A DNA stretch of 64,000 bases from CAWEWH01 sp963812775 (GCA_963812775.1 CAWEWH010000007.1:1116001-1180000); one strand, 5' to 3'. Shown: positions 17,224 to 25,599, counted from the stretch's first letter. The notes: generated by a model from the letters alone, not told the origin. Numbers and translations are program-made.

Positions 17224-18450
17224 CTACCGGCGAGCCGCAATGTGGTCGGCCAAGGCGGCTGCATCGTCGCCGACCCCCGACAGGAAGGACGAGGTCCTTT
17301 TGGTCAGCCATTGCAGGCCCAGAAAGTAGAGACCCGGGACTTCGGCGACGCCCCGGTGGTGACGCGGTTCCCCGTCGGCGTCGAGCACCGGCATGTCGAT
17401 CCAGCTGTAGTCATAGCCGTAGCCTGTCGCCCAGATGACCGAGCGGATGCCCGCGGCTTCGAGGTCGAGGCGCCGTGTGGGATGGGTCACGCATGCCGGC
17501 ACAGGCAGCCTCGGGCGGTCGGCCGCCTCCTCCGGCATGTCGAGCCCGTGCCGGGCGACATGCGCATCCGCCGCCTCGATGAAGCCGAAATAGGCTTCGT
17601 CTCCGTAGGCGAGGCTCTGCGCCAGGTCGTCGGCAAACTCCACCATGCCGTCGCGCGCCGCGACCAGCTTGCCCAACAGGGCGACACCGCGTGCCGCGAT
17701 CTGCCGGAAGTCGATGGTGTAGCCGCCATGGGCCCCGGTGATGAGCGGCAGCGAGCGATCCGGTCCGCGCTGTTCCGATGGGGTCTTGTCGAGGCCGAGG
17801 GCCACAAGCCACCAGACGAGATCGCGGCCGCGATAGCGGCGCGGCAGCCGGCGATGTTGGCCGACGGAAAGATAGACGCGGCGGCCGGCGTCAACGAGCT
17901 CTTCGGTGATCTGCGTGCCGGAAGCGCCGGCGCCGACAACCAGCACGGCTCCCGGCGGAAGCTGGCCGGGCGCCTTGTAGGCGTTAGCGTGGACCTGAAA
18001 GACGGCCGCATCCGGCAGCAACATGTCGGGCATGACAGGCCGCTGGTACGGTCCCGTCGCCACGACAACGTTGTCCGCTTCGATCCGGCCTGCGCTCGTG
18101 TCGGCCAGGAGGCCGCCGCGCCCATCGCGGCGCCGCAGGCGTGTCACCGCCACGCCGCAGCGAATAGGCGTTGCCAGGAATCCCGCATAGGCGGTCAGGT
18201 AGTCGACAATCTCCTGGCTTGTGGCGAATGCGTGGGGATCGGCATGAGGAAAAGGAAAGCCCGGGAGCTGCACCGACCAGTTCGGAAACTGGAAGCGCAG
18301 GCCGTCCCAGCGCTCGCTGCGCCAGCGCTCGGCGATGCGATGACGCTCGAGCACGAGATGCGGACAGCCGCGCTCGTGGAGCATGTGGCTCATCACCAGA
18401 CCCGACTGGCCGCCGCCGACGATCAGGGTGTCGATATGCTCGTTGAGCAT
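17224..18450 (-). CDS. Flavin-containing monooxygenase-like NAD(P)/FAD protein
   Basis: Single-component flavoprotein of about 408 residues resembling Baeyer-Villiger or FMO-type oxygenases. FAD-binding LIVGGGQSGLVMSHML is at the N-terminus; a second Rossmann loop, VLVVGAGASGTQITEEL, for NADPH lies near residue 175, and the late IWATGYGYDYSWID motif is the ATG hinge of these enzymes. The start at 18,450 lies 7 nt after the Nudix stop; an upstream in-frame TTG at 18,471 would overlap that gene. It is the last gene of a speB - Nudix - monooxygenase minus-strand series. Substrate unknown. Confidence 0.87.
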   Translation of the reverse strand: MLNEHIDTLIVGGGQSGLVMSHMLHERGCPHLVLERHRIAERWRSERWDGLRFQFPNWSVQLPGFPFPHADPHAFATSQEIVDYLTAYAGFLATPIRCGVAVTRLRRRDGRGGLLADTSAGRIEADNVVVATGPYQRPVMPDMLLPDAAVFQVHANAYKAPGQLPPGAVLVVGAGASGTQITEELVDAGRRVYLSVGQHRRLPRRYRGRDLVWWLVALGLDKTPSEQRGPDRSLPLITGAHGGYTIDFRQIAARGVALLGKLVAARDGMVEFADDLAQSLAYGDEAYFGFIEAADAHVARHGLDMPEEAADRPRLPVPACVTHPTRRLDLEAAGIRSVIWATGYGYDYSWIDMPVLDADGEPRHHRGVAEVPGLYFLGLQWLTKRTSSFLSGVGDDAAALADHIAARR

Positions 18451-18457
18451 GGCTCGA

Positions 18458-19066
18458 TCATCGCCAGGCAAACACCGGCTGCTCGAGGTCGGCCACCCGC
18501 GTCGTGCGGCCAGCGATGAGCTCGCGGAACTGGAACACGAGGGCGGCGGTCGGCGCGTGCACCTTGGCGCCGGCCATGCGGATGCGGATCAGCGTGCGGT
18601 CGCTCTGCGGGATGGTGAAGAATTCGACGCGATCCGGTTCGGCGATGGAGGCGAGCTTGACGTAGTGCACCTTCGCGACCTCCTTGGGGTTCGGCGTCAG
18701 CATCGGGTCATGGCCCCCCCACACCACGACCGGCGTGATGAGATAGCCCGAGCGCGTCGGATAGTCGTCGAGGAGCCCGAGCACATCTTCGGCGTTGCAC
18801 TTCAGACCCATCTCCTCCTCGAGCTCGCGCAGCGCCGCCTCGATGGCCGTCTCGCCCTCGTCGCAGCGCCCACCCGGCAGCGCAAACTGTCCGCCATGCG
18901 ACGAGAGCCGGCTGGTGCGCCGGGTTAGCACGAAGGCCGTCTCGCCCTCGCGCTCGACAACCGTCAGGGCGACGGCGGCATGCTTGAGGCTCGGCACCAC
19001 CTGGTCCATGGCGATGCGGGGAAAGGTGCTGCACAGGCGCTGCAGCTCGTCGCGATTGAGCCGCAT
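18458..19066 (-). CDS. Nudix hydrolase (CoA pyrophosphatase-like)
   Basis: Hydrolase of nucleoside diphosphate-linked compounds, 202 residues. A full Nudix box is seen, with GGRCDEGETAIEAALRELEE and the following EMGL, and the segment before it (TRRTSRLSSHGGQFALPGG) resembles the coenzyme A/NUDT7 subgroup, so 3',5'-ADP release from CoA derivatives is the best guess. The start lies 3 nt after the agmatinase stop, and the stop is 7 nt before the monooxygenase start, so the three are co-transcribed. Confidence 0.88.
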   Translation of the reverse strand: MRLNRDELQRLCSTFPRIAMDQVVPSLKHAAVALTVVEREGETAFVLTRRTSRLSSHGGQFALPGGRCDEGETAIEAALRELEEEMGLKCNAEDVLGLLDDYPTRSGYLITPVVVWGGHDPMLTPNPKEVAKVHYVKLASIAEPDRVEFFTIPQSDRTLIRIRMAGAKVHAPTAALVFQFRELIAGRTTRVADLEQPVFAWR

Positions 19067-19069
19067 GCC

Positions 19070-20020
19070 TCAGTGTCCCGCCTTCTCGGCGAGCATCTGC
19101 ATGTAGTGCTGCACGATGCCGGCGGCCGCGATGGCCGTGATGTCGGCGTGGTCGTAAGGCGGCGACACCTCCACCACGTCCATGCCGCGCCAATCGAGGC
19201 CGCGCACCGCCCACAGCGCCATGAGCGCGTCCACCGCAACGAGCCCGCCGGTGACCGGCGTGCCGGTGCCGGGCGCGAAGGCGGGATCGAGGGCGTCGAT
19301 GTCGAAGGTGAGATAGGCGGGCGTCTCGCCGACGCGCGCCATGATGCGCTCGGCAATGCCGGCTGGCCCAAGGCTGCGCGCCTCGTAGGCGTCGATGATC
19401 TCGATGCCGAAATCGTCGGGCGCCACGGTGCGCACGCCGATCTGGATGGAATGCGCCGGATCGATCAACGCCTCCATCTCGGCGCGTGTCACGAAGGTGC
19501 CATGCGAGATCTTGCTGCCGTCGTCCTCCCACGTGTCCTGGTGGGCATCGAACTGGACGAGGGCCAGCGGTCCGTGCATGGCGACATGCGCTCTCAGCAG
19601 CGGCAGGGTGACGAAGTGATCGCCGCCCAGGGTGACGAGATGGCAGCCCTCCTCGAGGATGGCGCGCGCCTGCCGCTCGATGGCGGCCGGGATCTTGGCG
19701 ACATGGTTGTAGTCGATGAAACAGTCGCCGTAGTCGATGACGCTCATCACCGCGTAGGGGTCGAGGCCGGAGGGGAATTGCGGGTCGCCGTCGAAGATGG
19801 CGGAGGCGCGGCGAATGGCCTGCGGGCCAAAGCGCGCGCCCGGCCGGTTGGACATCGAGGAGTCGAACGGCACCCCCCACACCACCGCGTCGACGCCTTC
19901 GAGCTCGCGCGAATAGCGCCGGCGCATGAACGACAGCGCGCCCGAGAAGGTCGGTTCCATCGATCCGCCCTTGAGCGGGCCCAGAAAGGCGTTGTCGGTC
20001 GGGCTCGGATCGTCGGCCAA
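19070..20020 (-). CDS. speB: Agmatinase / ureohydrolase family protein, TTG start
   Basis: Mn- or Ni-dependent ureohydrolase of about 316 residues; agmatinases split agmatine to putrescine and urea. Metal motifs are all present: LGGDHFVTLPLL, QFDAHQDTWEDDG and TFDIDALDPAFAPGTGTPVTGG. No ATG fits the family start; the TTG at 20,020 has AGGAG 6 nt upstream and gives ADDPSPTDNAFLGPLKGG, as expected, whereas the first ATG (20,158 frame) would add unrelated residues and the internal ATG at GSMEPTF would cut the N-terminus. The divergent neighbour is a guanidine-controlled exporter. Because one branch of this family hydrolyses guanidine itself, that activity is an alternative to agmatinase. Confidence 0.85.
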   Translation of the reverse strand: MADDPSPTDNAFLGPLKGGSMEPTFSGALSFMRRRYSRELEGVDAVVWGVPFDSSMSNRPGARFGPQAIRRASAIFDGDPQFPSGLDPYAVMSVIDYGDCFIDYNHVAKIPAAIERQARAILEEGCHLVTLGGDHFVTLPLLRAHVAMHGPLALVQFDAHQDTWEDDGSKISHGTFVTRAEMEALIDPAHSIQIGVRTVAPDDFGIEIIDAYEARSLGPAGIAERIMARVGETPAYLTFDIDALDPAFAPGTGTPVTGGLVAVDALMALWAVRGLDWRGMDVVEVSPPYDHADITAIAAAGIVQHYMQMLAEKAGH

Positions 20021-20103
20021 GGCGTGCTCCTGGCGCGAACATACCGGCCGGGGGCGGATGAGCAAGCCGCGGCCCCTTTCATTGCGCCGGCCGCCTCCCC
20101 ACA

Positions 20104-20167
20104 TGCGAGGCGCAAGGACGACCTCGCATTCCCCGAACATGGCCGGGACGACCCGCAAGCTTGAGGT
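20104..20167 (+). promoter_or_regulatory. Guanidine-II (mini-ykkC) riboswitch
   Basis: Two hairpins each present an ACGA loop: P1 AGG-ACGA-CCT (20,115-20,124, extended past an A-C mismatch by two G-C pairs) and P2 CGGG-ACGA-CCCG (20,144-20,155), joined by a linker of about 20 nt. This is the defining layout of the guanidine-II class, and the gene behind it encodes a guanidinium exporter, the class's usual target. ACCTC (20,121-20,125) in P1 is the exact complement of the Shine-Dalgarno GAGGT (20,163-20,167), so without guanidine it can mask the ribosome site and with guanidine it is held in P1. A competing 7-bp stem TGCGAGG/CCTCGCA (20,104-20,128) is also possible. Confidence 0.88.
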
Positions 20168-20173
20168 GCCGCC

Positions 20174-20488
20174 ATGGCGTGGATCGCCCTTTTCGTCGCC
20201 GGCCTGTTCGAGGTCGCCTGGGCCGTCGGGCTCAAATACACGGACGGGTTCTCGCGTCCCCTCCCCTCGCTGCTCACCGCGCTCAGCATGATCGTCAGCC
20301 TCGGGTTGCTCGGCCTGGCGCTGAAGTCGCTGCCGGTGGGGACGGCCTACGCGGTGTGGACCGGCATCGGCACGATCGGGACGGCCGCCCTCGGCGTCGT
20401 GCTATTCGCCGAGCCGGCGACGGCGCTGCGGCTTGCGTGCATCGGGCTCATCGTGGCGGGGATCATCGGCCTGAAGCTCGCGACGTGA
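20174..20488 (+). CDS. sugE: SMR-family guanidinium exporter (Gdx/SugE)
   Basis: Four-helix small multidrug resistance protein of 104 residues, in the Gdx/SugE subclass that exports guanidinium by proton antiport. The essential Glu13 lies in GLFEVAWAVGLKYTDGF, a stretch nearly identical to E. coli SugE, as is SLPVGTAYAVWTGIGTIG. The specific WxVGLK and GFxR signatures separate it from QacE-type drug pumps. Translation is predicted to be switched by the riboswitch immediately upstream. Its last 26 bases overlap the converging DUF3140 gene. Confidence 0.95.
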   Translation: MAWIALFVAGLFEVAWAVGLKYTDGFSRPLPSLLTALSMIVSLGLLGLALKSLPVGTAYAVWTGIGTIGTAALGVVLFAEPATALRLACIGLIVAGIIGLKLAT

Positions 20489-20831
20489 CGCGCCTTCGTC
20501 TCAGCGGATCATGGCCCCAATTCATCAGCGAATAGCGCCAGCGTGCCCGGGTCACGTCGCCGCGCGGACGCTGCGCCAGGTGGCGCTTCACGTAGCCGAC
20601 GACCTTGCGCATATGCGCGTAGTCGGCGTCGGTGAGCGCTGTCTTGTTCTTGCGCAGGATGGCGACGATGCGCCTGCCCGACTGGCGCCCGACCGACTCG
20701 GTCTCGCCGCGGCGGACGAAGCCGACCGCCTTGCTGGCGTCGGTCCGGAGCCACTTCTCGATGGCCCCCGGCGTCATGTTGACGGCCTGGCGGAAAGCCT
20801 TGTGGACGGCGGGATGGTTGAGGGGGGTCAT
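20463..20831 (-). CDS. DUF3140 domain-containing protein
   Basis: 122-residue basic protein of the DUF3140 family (older annotations call members DNA-binding). Typical pieces are IEKWLRTDASKAVGFVRRG near the N-terminus and WRYSLMNWGHDP near the C-terminus. Function is unknown; its size and charge fit a nucleic-acid-associated role, which is inference. The 3' end overlaps the exporter gene by 26 bases tail to tail. Confidence 0.82.
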   Translation of the reverse strand: MTPLNHPAVHKAFRQAVNMTPGAIEKWLRTDASKAVGFVRRGETESVGRQSGRRIVAILRKNKTALTDADYAHMRKVVGYVKRHLAQRPRGDVTRARWRYSLMNWGHDPLRRRRVTSRASGR

Positions 20832-20886
20832 CGCGAGGACTGGGCGGTCATCCCGGCCGAAGCGATGCGCAGCATCGCGGAGAGTC

Positions 20887-21000
20887 GGGACCCATTCCGC
20901 GATCTCGACAACTGGAAATGTTCGGAATGGGTCCCGGGTCTCGCTCGCATTTTGCGCATGATCTCATCCGAAAAGTCTGCAACTTTTCGGGATCATGCGC
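20887..21000. repeat. Pair of palindromic repeats between DUF3140 and rpsI
   Basis: The first element is GGGACCCATTCC (20,887-20,898) with GGAATGGGTCCC (20,924-20,935). The second is a long hairpin with arms GCGCATGATC (20,954-20,963) and GATCATGCGC (20,991-21,000) and inner arms CCGAAAAGT/ACTTTTCGG. The second type recurs at 31,277-31,325. Both resemble dispersed intergenic palindromes of rhizobial genomes. No gene is seen in 20,832-21,050. Confidence 0.8.
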
Positions 21001-21050
21001 CGCCGCTCGCTCGCCCGGGATGACGCGCGGGACTGCCTCTCTGCCGAAGA

Positions 21051-21533
21051 TTACCGCTTCGAGAACTGGAACGAGCGGCGGGCCTTCTTGCGGCCGTACT
21101 TCTTGCGCTCGACGACGCGGCTGTCGCGGGTGAGGAAGCCCTCTTTCTTCAGCACCGTGCGCAGCTCCGGCTCGAAATAGGTGAGCGCCTTGGAGAGGCC
21201 GTGGCGCACCGCGCCCGCCTGGCCCGAGAGGCCGCCGCCGTCGACCGACACCGTCACGTCGTACTGGCCGACGCGGTTGGTCAGCACCAGCGGCTGCTGC
21301 AGGATCATGCGCAGCACCGGCCGGGCGAAATAGACGTCGAGCGCCCGCTTGTTGACGACGATCTGGCCGGCACCCCGCTTGATCCAGACGCGCGCCGTTG
21401 CGTCCTTACGCTTGCCGGTGGCGTAGGCGCGGCCCTGCTTGTCGACCTTCTTCTCGTGCTTTGGGGCGTCGGTCGGAGCCGTGGCTCCAGGGGGCGCCTT
21501 GAGGTCGGAGAGGCTCTGGAGGGTCTCGGCCAT
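21051..21533 (-). CDS. rpsI: 30S ribosomal protein S9
   Basis: Small-subunit protein S9, 160 residues. The core YATGKRKDATARVWIK and the C-terminal KKARRSFQFSKR, which reaches the P-site tRNA, are canonical. The N-terminal extension of about 30 residues rich in Ala, Pro and Lys is usual in alphaproteobacteria. The ATG overlaps the rplM stop (ATGA), the standard rplM-rpsI coupling. Confidence 0.98.
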   Translation of the reverse strand: MAETLQSLSDLKAPPGATAPTDAPKHEKKVDKQGRAYATGKRKDATARVWIKRGAGQIVVNKRALDVYFARPVLRMILQQPLVLTNRVGQYDVTVSVDGGGLSGQAGAVRHGLSKALTYFEPELRTVLKKEGFLTRDSRVVERKKYGRKKARRSFQFSKR

Positions 21534-21997
21534 CAGGCGGTCCTCGCATTCTTACGGTTCATGGCGGCGATATCGAGGGGCTTCGGCTGCTGCGCCTCGT
21601 GCGGATGCTTGTCGCCCTTGTAGACGCGCAGATTGCTGAGCTGCTGGCGGCCGAGCGGCGTGCGCGGCAGCATGCGCTCCACGGCCTTCTCGACGATGCG
21701 CTCCGGGAACTTGCCCTCGAGGATGGAGCGCGCCGAGCGCTCCTTGATGCCGCCGATATAGCCCGTGTGGTGGTGGTAGACCTTCTGCTCGCGCTTGCGG
21801 CCGGTGAACACCACCTTGTCGGCGTTGATGACGACGACGTTGTCGCCGCAATCGACATGCGGCGTGAAGGTGGGCTTGTGCTTGCCGCGCAGGCGCAGCG
21901 CAACGAGGGTGGCGAGCCGCCCGACGATGAGACCGTCGGCGTTAATCAGCACCCACTTCTTGTCCACCTCGGCGGCCTTCGCCGAATAGGTTTTCAT
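21533..21997 (-). CDS. rplM: 50S ribosomal protein L13
   Basis: Large-subunit protein L13, 154 residues. WVLINADGLIVGRLAT, GDNVVVINADKVVFTGRK and the YHHHTGYIGGIK loop are canonical. The start at 21,997 gives the standard MKTYSAKAAEVDKKW; the longer frame to 22,066 is leader. It is first in the rplM-rpsI operon; the promoter should lie in the AT-rich stretch around 22,094-22,135. Confidence 0.98.
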   Translation of the reverse strand: MKTYSAKAAEVDKKWVLINADGLIVGRLATLVALRLRGKHKPTFTPHVDCGDNVVVINADKVVFTGRKREQKVYHHHTGYIGGIKERSARSILEGKFPERIVEKAVERMLPRTPLGRQQLSNLRVYKGDKHPHEAQQPKPLDIAAMNRKNARTA

Positions 21998-22117
21998 GGT
22001 CTTGGTCCGCATTTCCGCTGGAGGTCCGGGCGTGTAGCCGAAGCCGGAGGCGCGGTCAACCACCATTCGGTCTGGACCGCCGGATCAAGCCTAGCGTTTT
22101 CAATAAATTAGACTATA

Positions 22118-22133
22118 CGGTACTATAATACCG
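22118..22133. promoter_or_regulatory. AT-rich palindrome in the rplM / chemoreceptor divergent region
   Basis: CGGTA-CTATAA-TACCG is a 5-bp perfect inverted repeat with a 6-nt centre that includes TATAAT-like sequence (22,124-22,129). It is the most AT-rich spot in the 282-base gap 21,998-22,279, so it may mark overlapping promoters. No matching -35 at 16-18 nt is clear on the plus strand. Confidence 0.35.
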
Positions 22134-22279
22134 CGATGTCTTCTGCCGATCGTCCCGGCTGGCCGCGCGACGACCCCACGGGGCGCCTGCAAACGCGGGT
22201 GGCCAGCCCGCAAGACCCGCCAGGGTCCACCATTTCTTAAAAATCCAGGCGCATCGTGGCCGCCGGAAAAGAGTTCGCA

Positions 22280-23666
22280 ATGCCCCTCTCCCGCTCGTGG
22301 CAGTACGGCCTCGACATGTACGAGATCGACGGCGCAATCCTCGCGGCGCGGCCGGAGGCATGGCGAGAGCTCGCCCCGATCCTGCACGGCGCCCTCGACC
22401 GGCATTTCGCCAAGGTCGAGAAGTTCACGCCCTTCCATATCGATCTCGTGACCGAGAAGGAGCGGCTGTGGCGCGACATCAATATCCGTTTCACCCAGAA
22501 GCTGTTCCTCAATCCGTTTGACGAGCAGTTCATCGCCGACGCCAAGGAGCGCGTGCGTCTCGAAATCGAGCTCGGCATGGATCTGCGCACGCGTGGCTCG
22601 GTCGCGCAGTCCATCATCACCCATTTCCAGGAGAGTCTCGGCCGCCGCAGCCGCTGGACATGGCGGCACGCCTTCAGCGTGCTCGACGTGGTGACCCGCA
22701 TCCTCATGCTCGATGCCGCCCAGGCAGTGGCGTTGCACTATCAAGCAGCCACGCGCAAGGCTGCCGAGGAGGGTAACGAACTCGGCCAGGCGATCGGCGA
22801 GTTCGGTACGTCCCTCGATAGCATTCGCAAGAACTCCAGACTCGGCTGTGAAGGCGCTCGAGAGCAACGCGCAAGAGTTGACCTCGCTGGCCAGCGCGGC
22901 AACGGCGCAGACCGCCAGGGCGGCGAAAGCGGCCGAGGATACCGCCGCCAACACGGGCACCATCGCTTCGTCGTCCGAGTTGTTGATGGCATCCATCAGA
23001 AACATACATTCGCAGGTCGGCACCGGGACCGCCAAAGCGAGCCAGGCGGTCGAGCAAGCAGAACGCTCCAACCTCACCATCAAGGCGTTGTCAGAGGCCG
23101 TCGAACGGATCGGGTCCGTGGTCGACTTCATCGCCGGCGTGGCCGGGCAGACGAACCTCCTGGCCCTCAACGCCACCATCGAGGCGGCGCGGGCGGGTGC
23201 GGCCGGCCGCGGCTTTGCGGTCGTGGCCGCCGAGGTCAAGGGCCTCGCGGCGCAGACCTCCCAGGCCACGGGGGAAATCAGCCGGCAGATTGCAGCCGTG
23301 CGCCAAGAAACCTTGCGCTCGGCGGACGAGATCCGTGCCACCAGCGCGGTCATCGGCGAGATCGCCACGCTGGCACAATCCCTGGTGGTTGGCGTCGAAG
23401 AGCAGGCTCAGGCCTGTCATCACATCGCGGCAGCCTCGAGCGGCGCGGCCGAAAACGCCGCGACGGTGGCGGCCGCTCTGGAGACAATGGAAGACACCGT
23501 GCTCCGCAGCAAAGAGGCGGCCGAGCTCGCCTCCTCACTGTCGAAGCAGATCACCGACCGCGCCACCCTGGTGGTCGGCGCTTCAAATCAGTTGTTCTCG
23601 ATAGCCTCGCGCCACGAGGGCGTCAGAAAGTTCTATGACATGACGAAGCGGCGGGACAACGACTAG
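22280..23666 (+). CDS. Soluble chemoreceptor with globin-sensor-like N-terminus, one frameshift
   Basis: Cytoplasmic methyl-accepting protein without membrane segments. Residues 1 to about 165 form an all-helical domain (RLWRDINIRFTQKLFLNPFD, then ERVRLEIELGMDLRTRG) resembling the protoglobin domain of HemAT-type aerotaxis receptors; at the place of the proximal histidine I read Glu, so haem binding is doubtful. The signalling half (VDFIAGVAGQTNLLALNATI onward) is in the next frame; the break is near 22,835-22,843 and one inserted base explains it. The ATG at 22,280 is preceded by GGAAAAGAG; a GTG at 22,256 is possible. The complete protein would have about 461 residues. Confidence 0.82.
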
Positions 23667-23700
23667 CGTTCCGTGCGCCCCCGAGCTCGGCCACACGCCT

Positions 23701-24147
23701 CTAGCCCGCGATAAGCTTCGCTCTCACGTCTTGGGCGGTGGCGTGCGCGACGAGGTCGGGCATGCCGTCGGAGCGGATCGCCACCTCGCCCACCGCCAAG
23801 GAACGGCCGAGCTTCAAAAGCGTGCAGTCGCCGATCAGATCGGCCGGCCCGGCCTTGCGCATGAAGTTGAAGCTGAGATTGGTTGTCACCGCGAGGCCGA
23901 CCGGCCCGATATTGGCGAGAACCGCCACATAGAGCGCGACGTCGGCCAGCGCCATGATGGTGGGGCCGGAAACGGTCCCCCCGGGCCTCAACTGGCCCTC
24001 GTCGTATTTGCAGCGCATGCGCGCGCTGAGCGGGCCCACTGCCTCGACCGAAAAGGCGCTGTTGAGCTGCGGAAAGTCGCGCGCCAGGAAGGCCGTAACC
24101 TCGGCGGCCGTCATGACCGGCTGTTTGGGACGCTTATCTCCATGCAT
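23701..24147 (-). CDS. PaaI-family hotdog thioesterase
   Basis: Acyl-CoA thioesterase of about 148 residues with a single hotdog domain. The central helix GGTVSGPTIMALADVALYVAV, which holds the catalytic acidic residue in PaaI enzymes, and VTTNLSFNFMRKA are clear. The ATG at 24,147 is my choice; a GTG at 24,165 and an ATG at 24,114 are alternatives and none has a strong ribosome site. It may release CoA from stalled acyl-CoA intermediates made by the enzymes encoded nearby. It is divergent from the enoyl-CoA hydratase. Confidence 0.83.
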   Translation of the reverse strand: MHGDKRPKQPVMTAAEVTAFLARDFPQLNSAFSVEAVGPLSARMRCKYDEGQLRPGGTVSGPTIMALADVALYVAVLANIGPVGLAVTTNLSFNFMRKAGPADLIGDCTLLKLGRSLAVGEVAIRSDGMPDLVAHATAQDVRAKLIAG

Positions 24148-24217
24148 AGGTAGCGGTTGCAGCACATGCCCGGTCGTCCGACAATAGCCTCGCCAACAAG
24201 GATCAGGGAGAATCGGG

Positions 24218-25036
24218 ATGGCCGTTCAGGCAAGGCGCGAGGCGGCGGCACCGCCATTGCTGCGCGCCGACGAAGCCGGCATCGCCACCCTCACCCTCAA
24301 CCGCCCGGAGACCCGCAACCCCCTGTCGGAGGCCATGCTCGATGCGCTCAGCGCCGAGCTCGACGGCATCGCGGCCGACGAGGGCGTGCGCGCCGTCATC
24401 ATCGCGGCCAACGGCCCGGCCTTCTCGGCCGGCCACGACCTCAAGGAGATGACCGCGCGCTTCGCCGACGCCGATGGCGGCCGCGCCTACTATGCCGACA
24501 TCATGGACCGCTGTTCGGTCATGATGCAGAAGATCGTCAACCTGCCGCAGCCGGTCATCGCCGCCGTCGAAGGCGTTGCCAGCGCCGCGGGCTGCCAGCT
24601 CGTTGCCACCTGTGATCTCGCTGTCGCCGGCGCTGACGCGCGCTTTGCCACGCCTGGCGTCGATATCGGTCTCTTCTGCTCGACCCCCATGGTGGCGCTG
24701 TCGCGCAACGTGGCGCCCAAGCACGCCATGGAGATGCTGCTCACCGGCGAGATGATCTCGGCCGCCGAGGCCCATCGCATCGGCCTCGTCAACCGCGTCG
24801 TGCCGAAGGGTGGCGCCCTCGCCGGGGCGCGCCGCCTTGCCGCGACCGTCGCGGCCAAATCGGCCCTGATCGTGACGATCGGCAAGCGTGCCTTCCACGC
24901 CCAGCAGCATTTGCCGCTGGCCGAGGCCTACGCGCATTGCTCGCGCGTCATGGTCGAGAACATGCTGACGCGCGACGCACAGGAAGGCATTGGCGCCTTC
25001 GTCGAAAAGCGCCAGCCCACATGGGAAGACCGTTGA
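24218..25036 (+). CDS. Enoyl-CoA hydratase/isomerase family protein
   Basis: Crotonase-fold enzyme of 272 residues acting on an acyl-CoA thioester. The oxyanion-hole segments are AFSAGHDLKEMT and VEGVASAAGCQLVATCD; the typical catalytic Glu pair of E. coli-type hydratases is not clearly kept (PGVDIGLFCSTPM), as in ECHDC3-like members, so the reaction is open. GGGAG lies 9 nt upstream of the ATG. The next gene starts 4 nt after its stop, so it heads a three-gene plus-strand set. Confidence 0.87.
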   Translation: MAVQARREAAAPPLLRADEAGIATLTLNRPETRNPLSEAMLDALSAELDGIAADEGVRAVIIAANGPAFSAGHDLKEMTARFADADGGRAYYADIMDRCSVMMQKIVNLPQPVIAAVEGVASAAGCQLVATCDLAVAGADARFATPGVDIGLFCSTPMVALSRNVAPKHAMEMLLTGEMISAAEAHRIGLVNRVVPKGGALAGARRLAATVAAKSALIVTIGKRAFHAQQHLPLAEAYAHCSRVMVENMLTRDAQEGIGAFVEKRQPTWEDR

Positions 25037-25040
25037 GCGG

Positions 25041-25589
25041 ATGAATCACGAGACTTACCCCGACGACTACATCCGCGGCATCCTGAAGGGCGTGAAGACC
25101 ATTGCGCTGGTCGGCGCCTCGCCCAATCCGGTGCGGCCGAGCTTCATCGTCTTCAAGTATCTCACCGAGCGCGGCTATGACGTGATCCCGGTCAATCCCG
25201 GGCTCGCCGGCCAGACCATCCTGGGCAAGCAAGTCTATGCGCGGCTCGCCGACATCCCCCGCCCCGTCGAGATGGTGGAGATCTTCCGCAACTCGCAGGC
25301 CGCCGCCGGCATCACCGACGAGGCGCTCGCGCTTCGTCCGCAGCCGAAGGTGCTGTGGATGCAGCTCACGGTGCGCAACGATGCCGCCGCCACCAAGGCG
25401 GAAGCGGCCGGCCTCAAGGTGGTGATGAACCGCTGCCCGAAGATCGAGTACGGCCGGCTCTCCGGCGAGATTTCCTGGCAGGGCGTCAACTCGCGTATCC
25501 TCTCGGCCAAAAAGCCCGCCATGGCCGGCAAGGGCTTCCAGAAGCTCACCATCGACCGGCCAGGCCTGAAGCGGACGTCGCAGACTTGA
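25041..25589 (+). CDS. CoA-binding domain protein (YccU type)
   Basis: Rossmann-like CoA-binding protein of 182 residues, related to E. coli YccU and to the CoA-binding part of succinyl-CoA synthetase alpha. ALVGASPNPVRPSFIVFKYL is the dinucleotide/CoA loop and VIPVNPGLAGQTILGKQVY the second strand. The family role is uncertain. The ATG at 25,041 lies 4 nt after the hydratase stop, indicating co-translation. Confidence 0.85.
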   Translation: MNHETYPDDYIRGILKGVKTIALVGASPNPVRPSFIVFKYLTERGYDVIPVNPGLAGQTILGKQVYARLADIPRPVEMVEIFRNSQAAAGITDEALALRPQPKVLWMQLTVRNDAAATKAEAAGLKVVMNRCPKIEYGRLSGEISWQGVNSRILSAKKPAMAGKGFQKLTIDRPGLKRTSQT

Positions 25590-25599
25590 GGTGATGGCG

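Noticed and set aside
22101..22129. TATAAT at 22,124 as a promoter for the chemoreceptor gene.
   Set aside because: No acceptable -35 at 16-18 nt; kept only as part of the palindrome entry.
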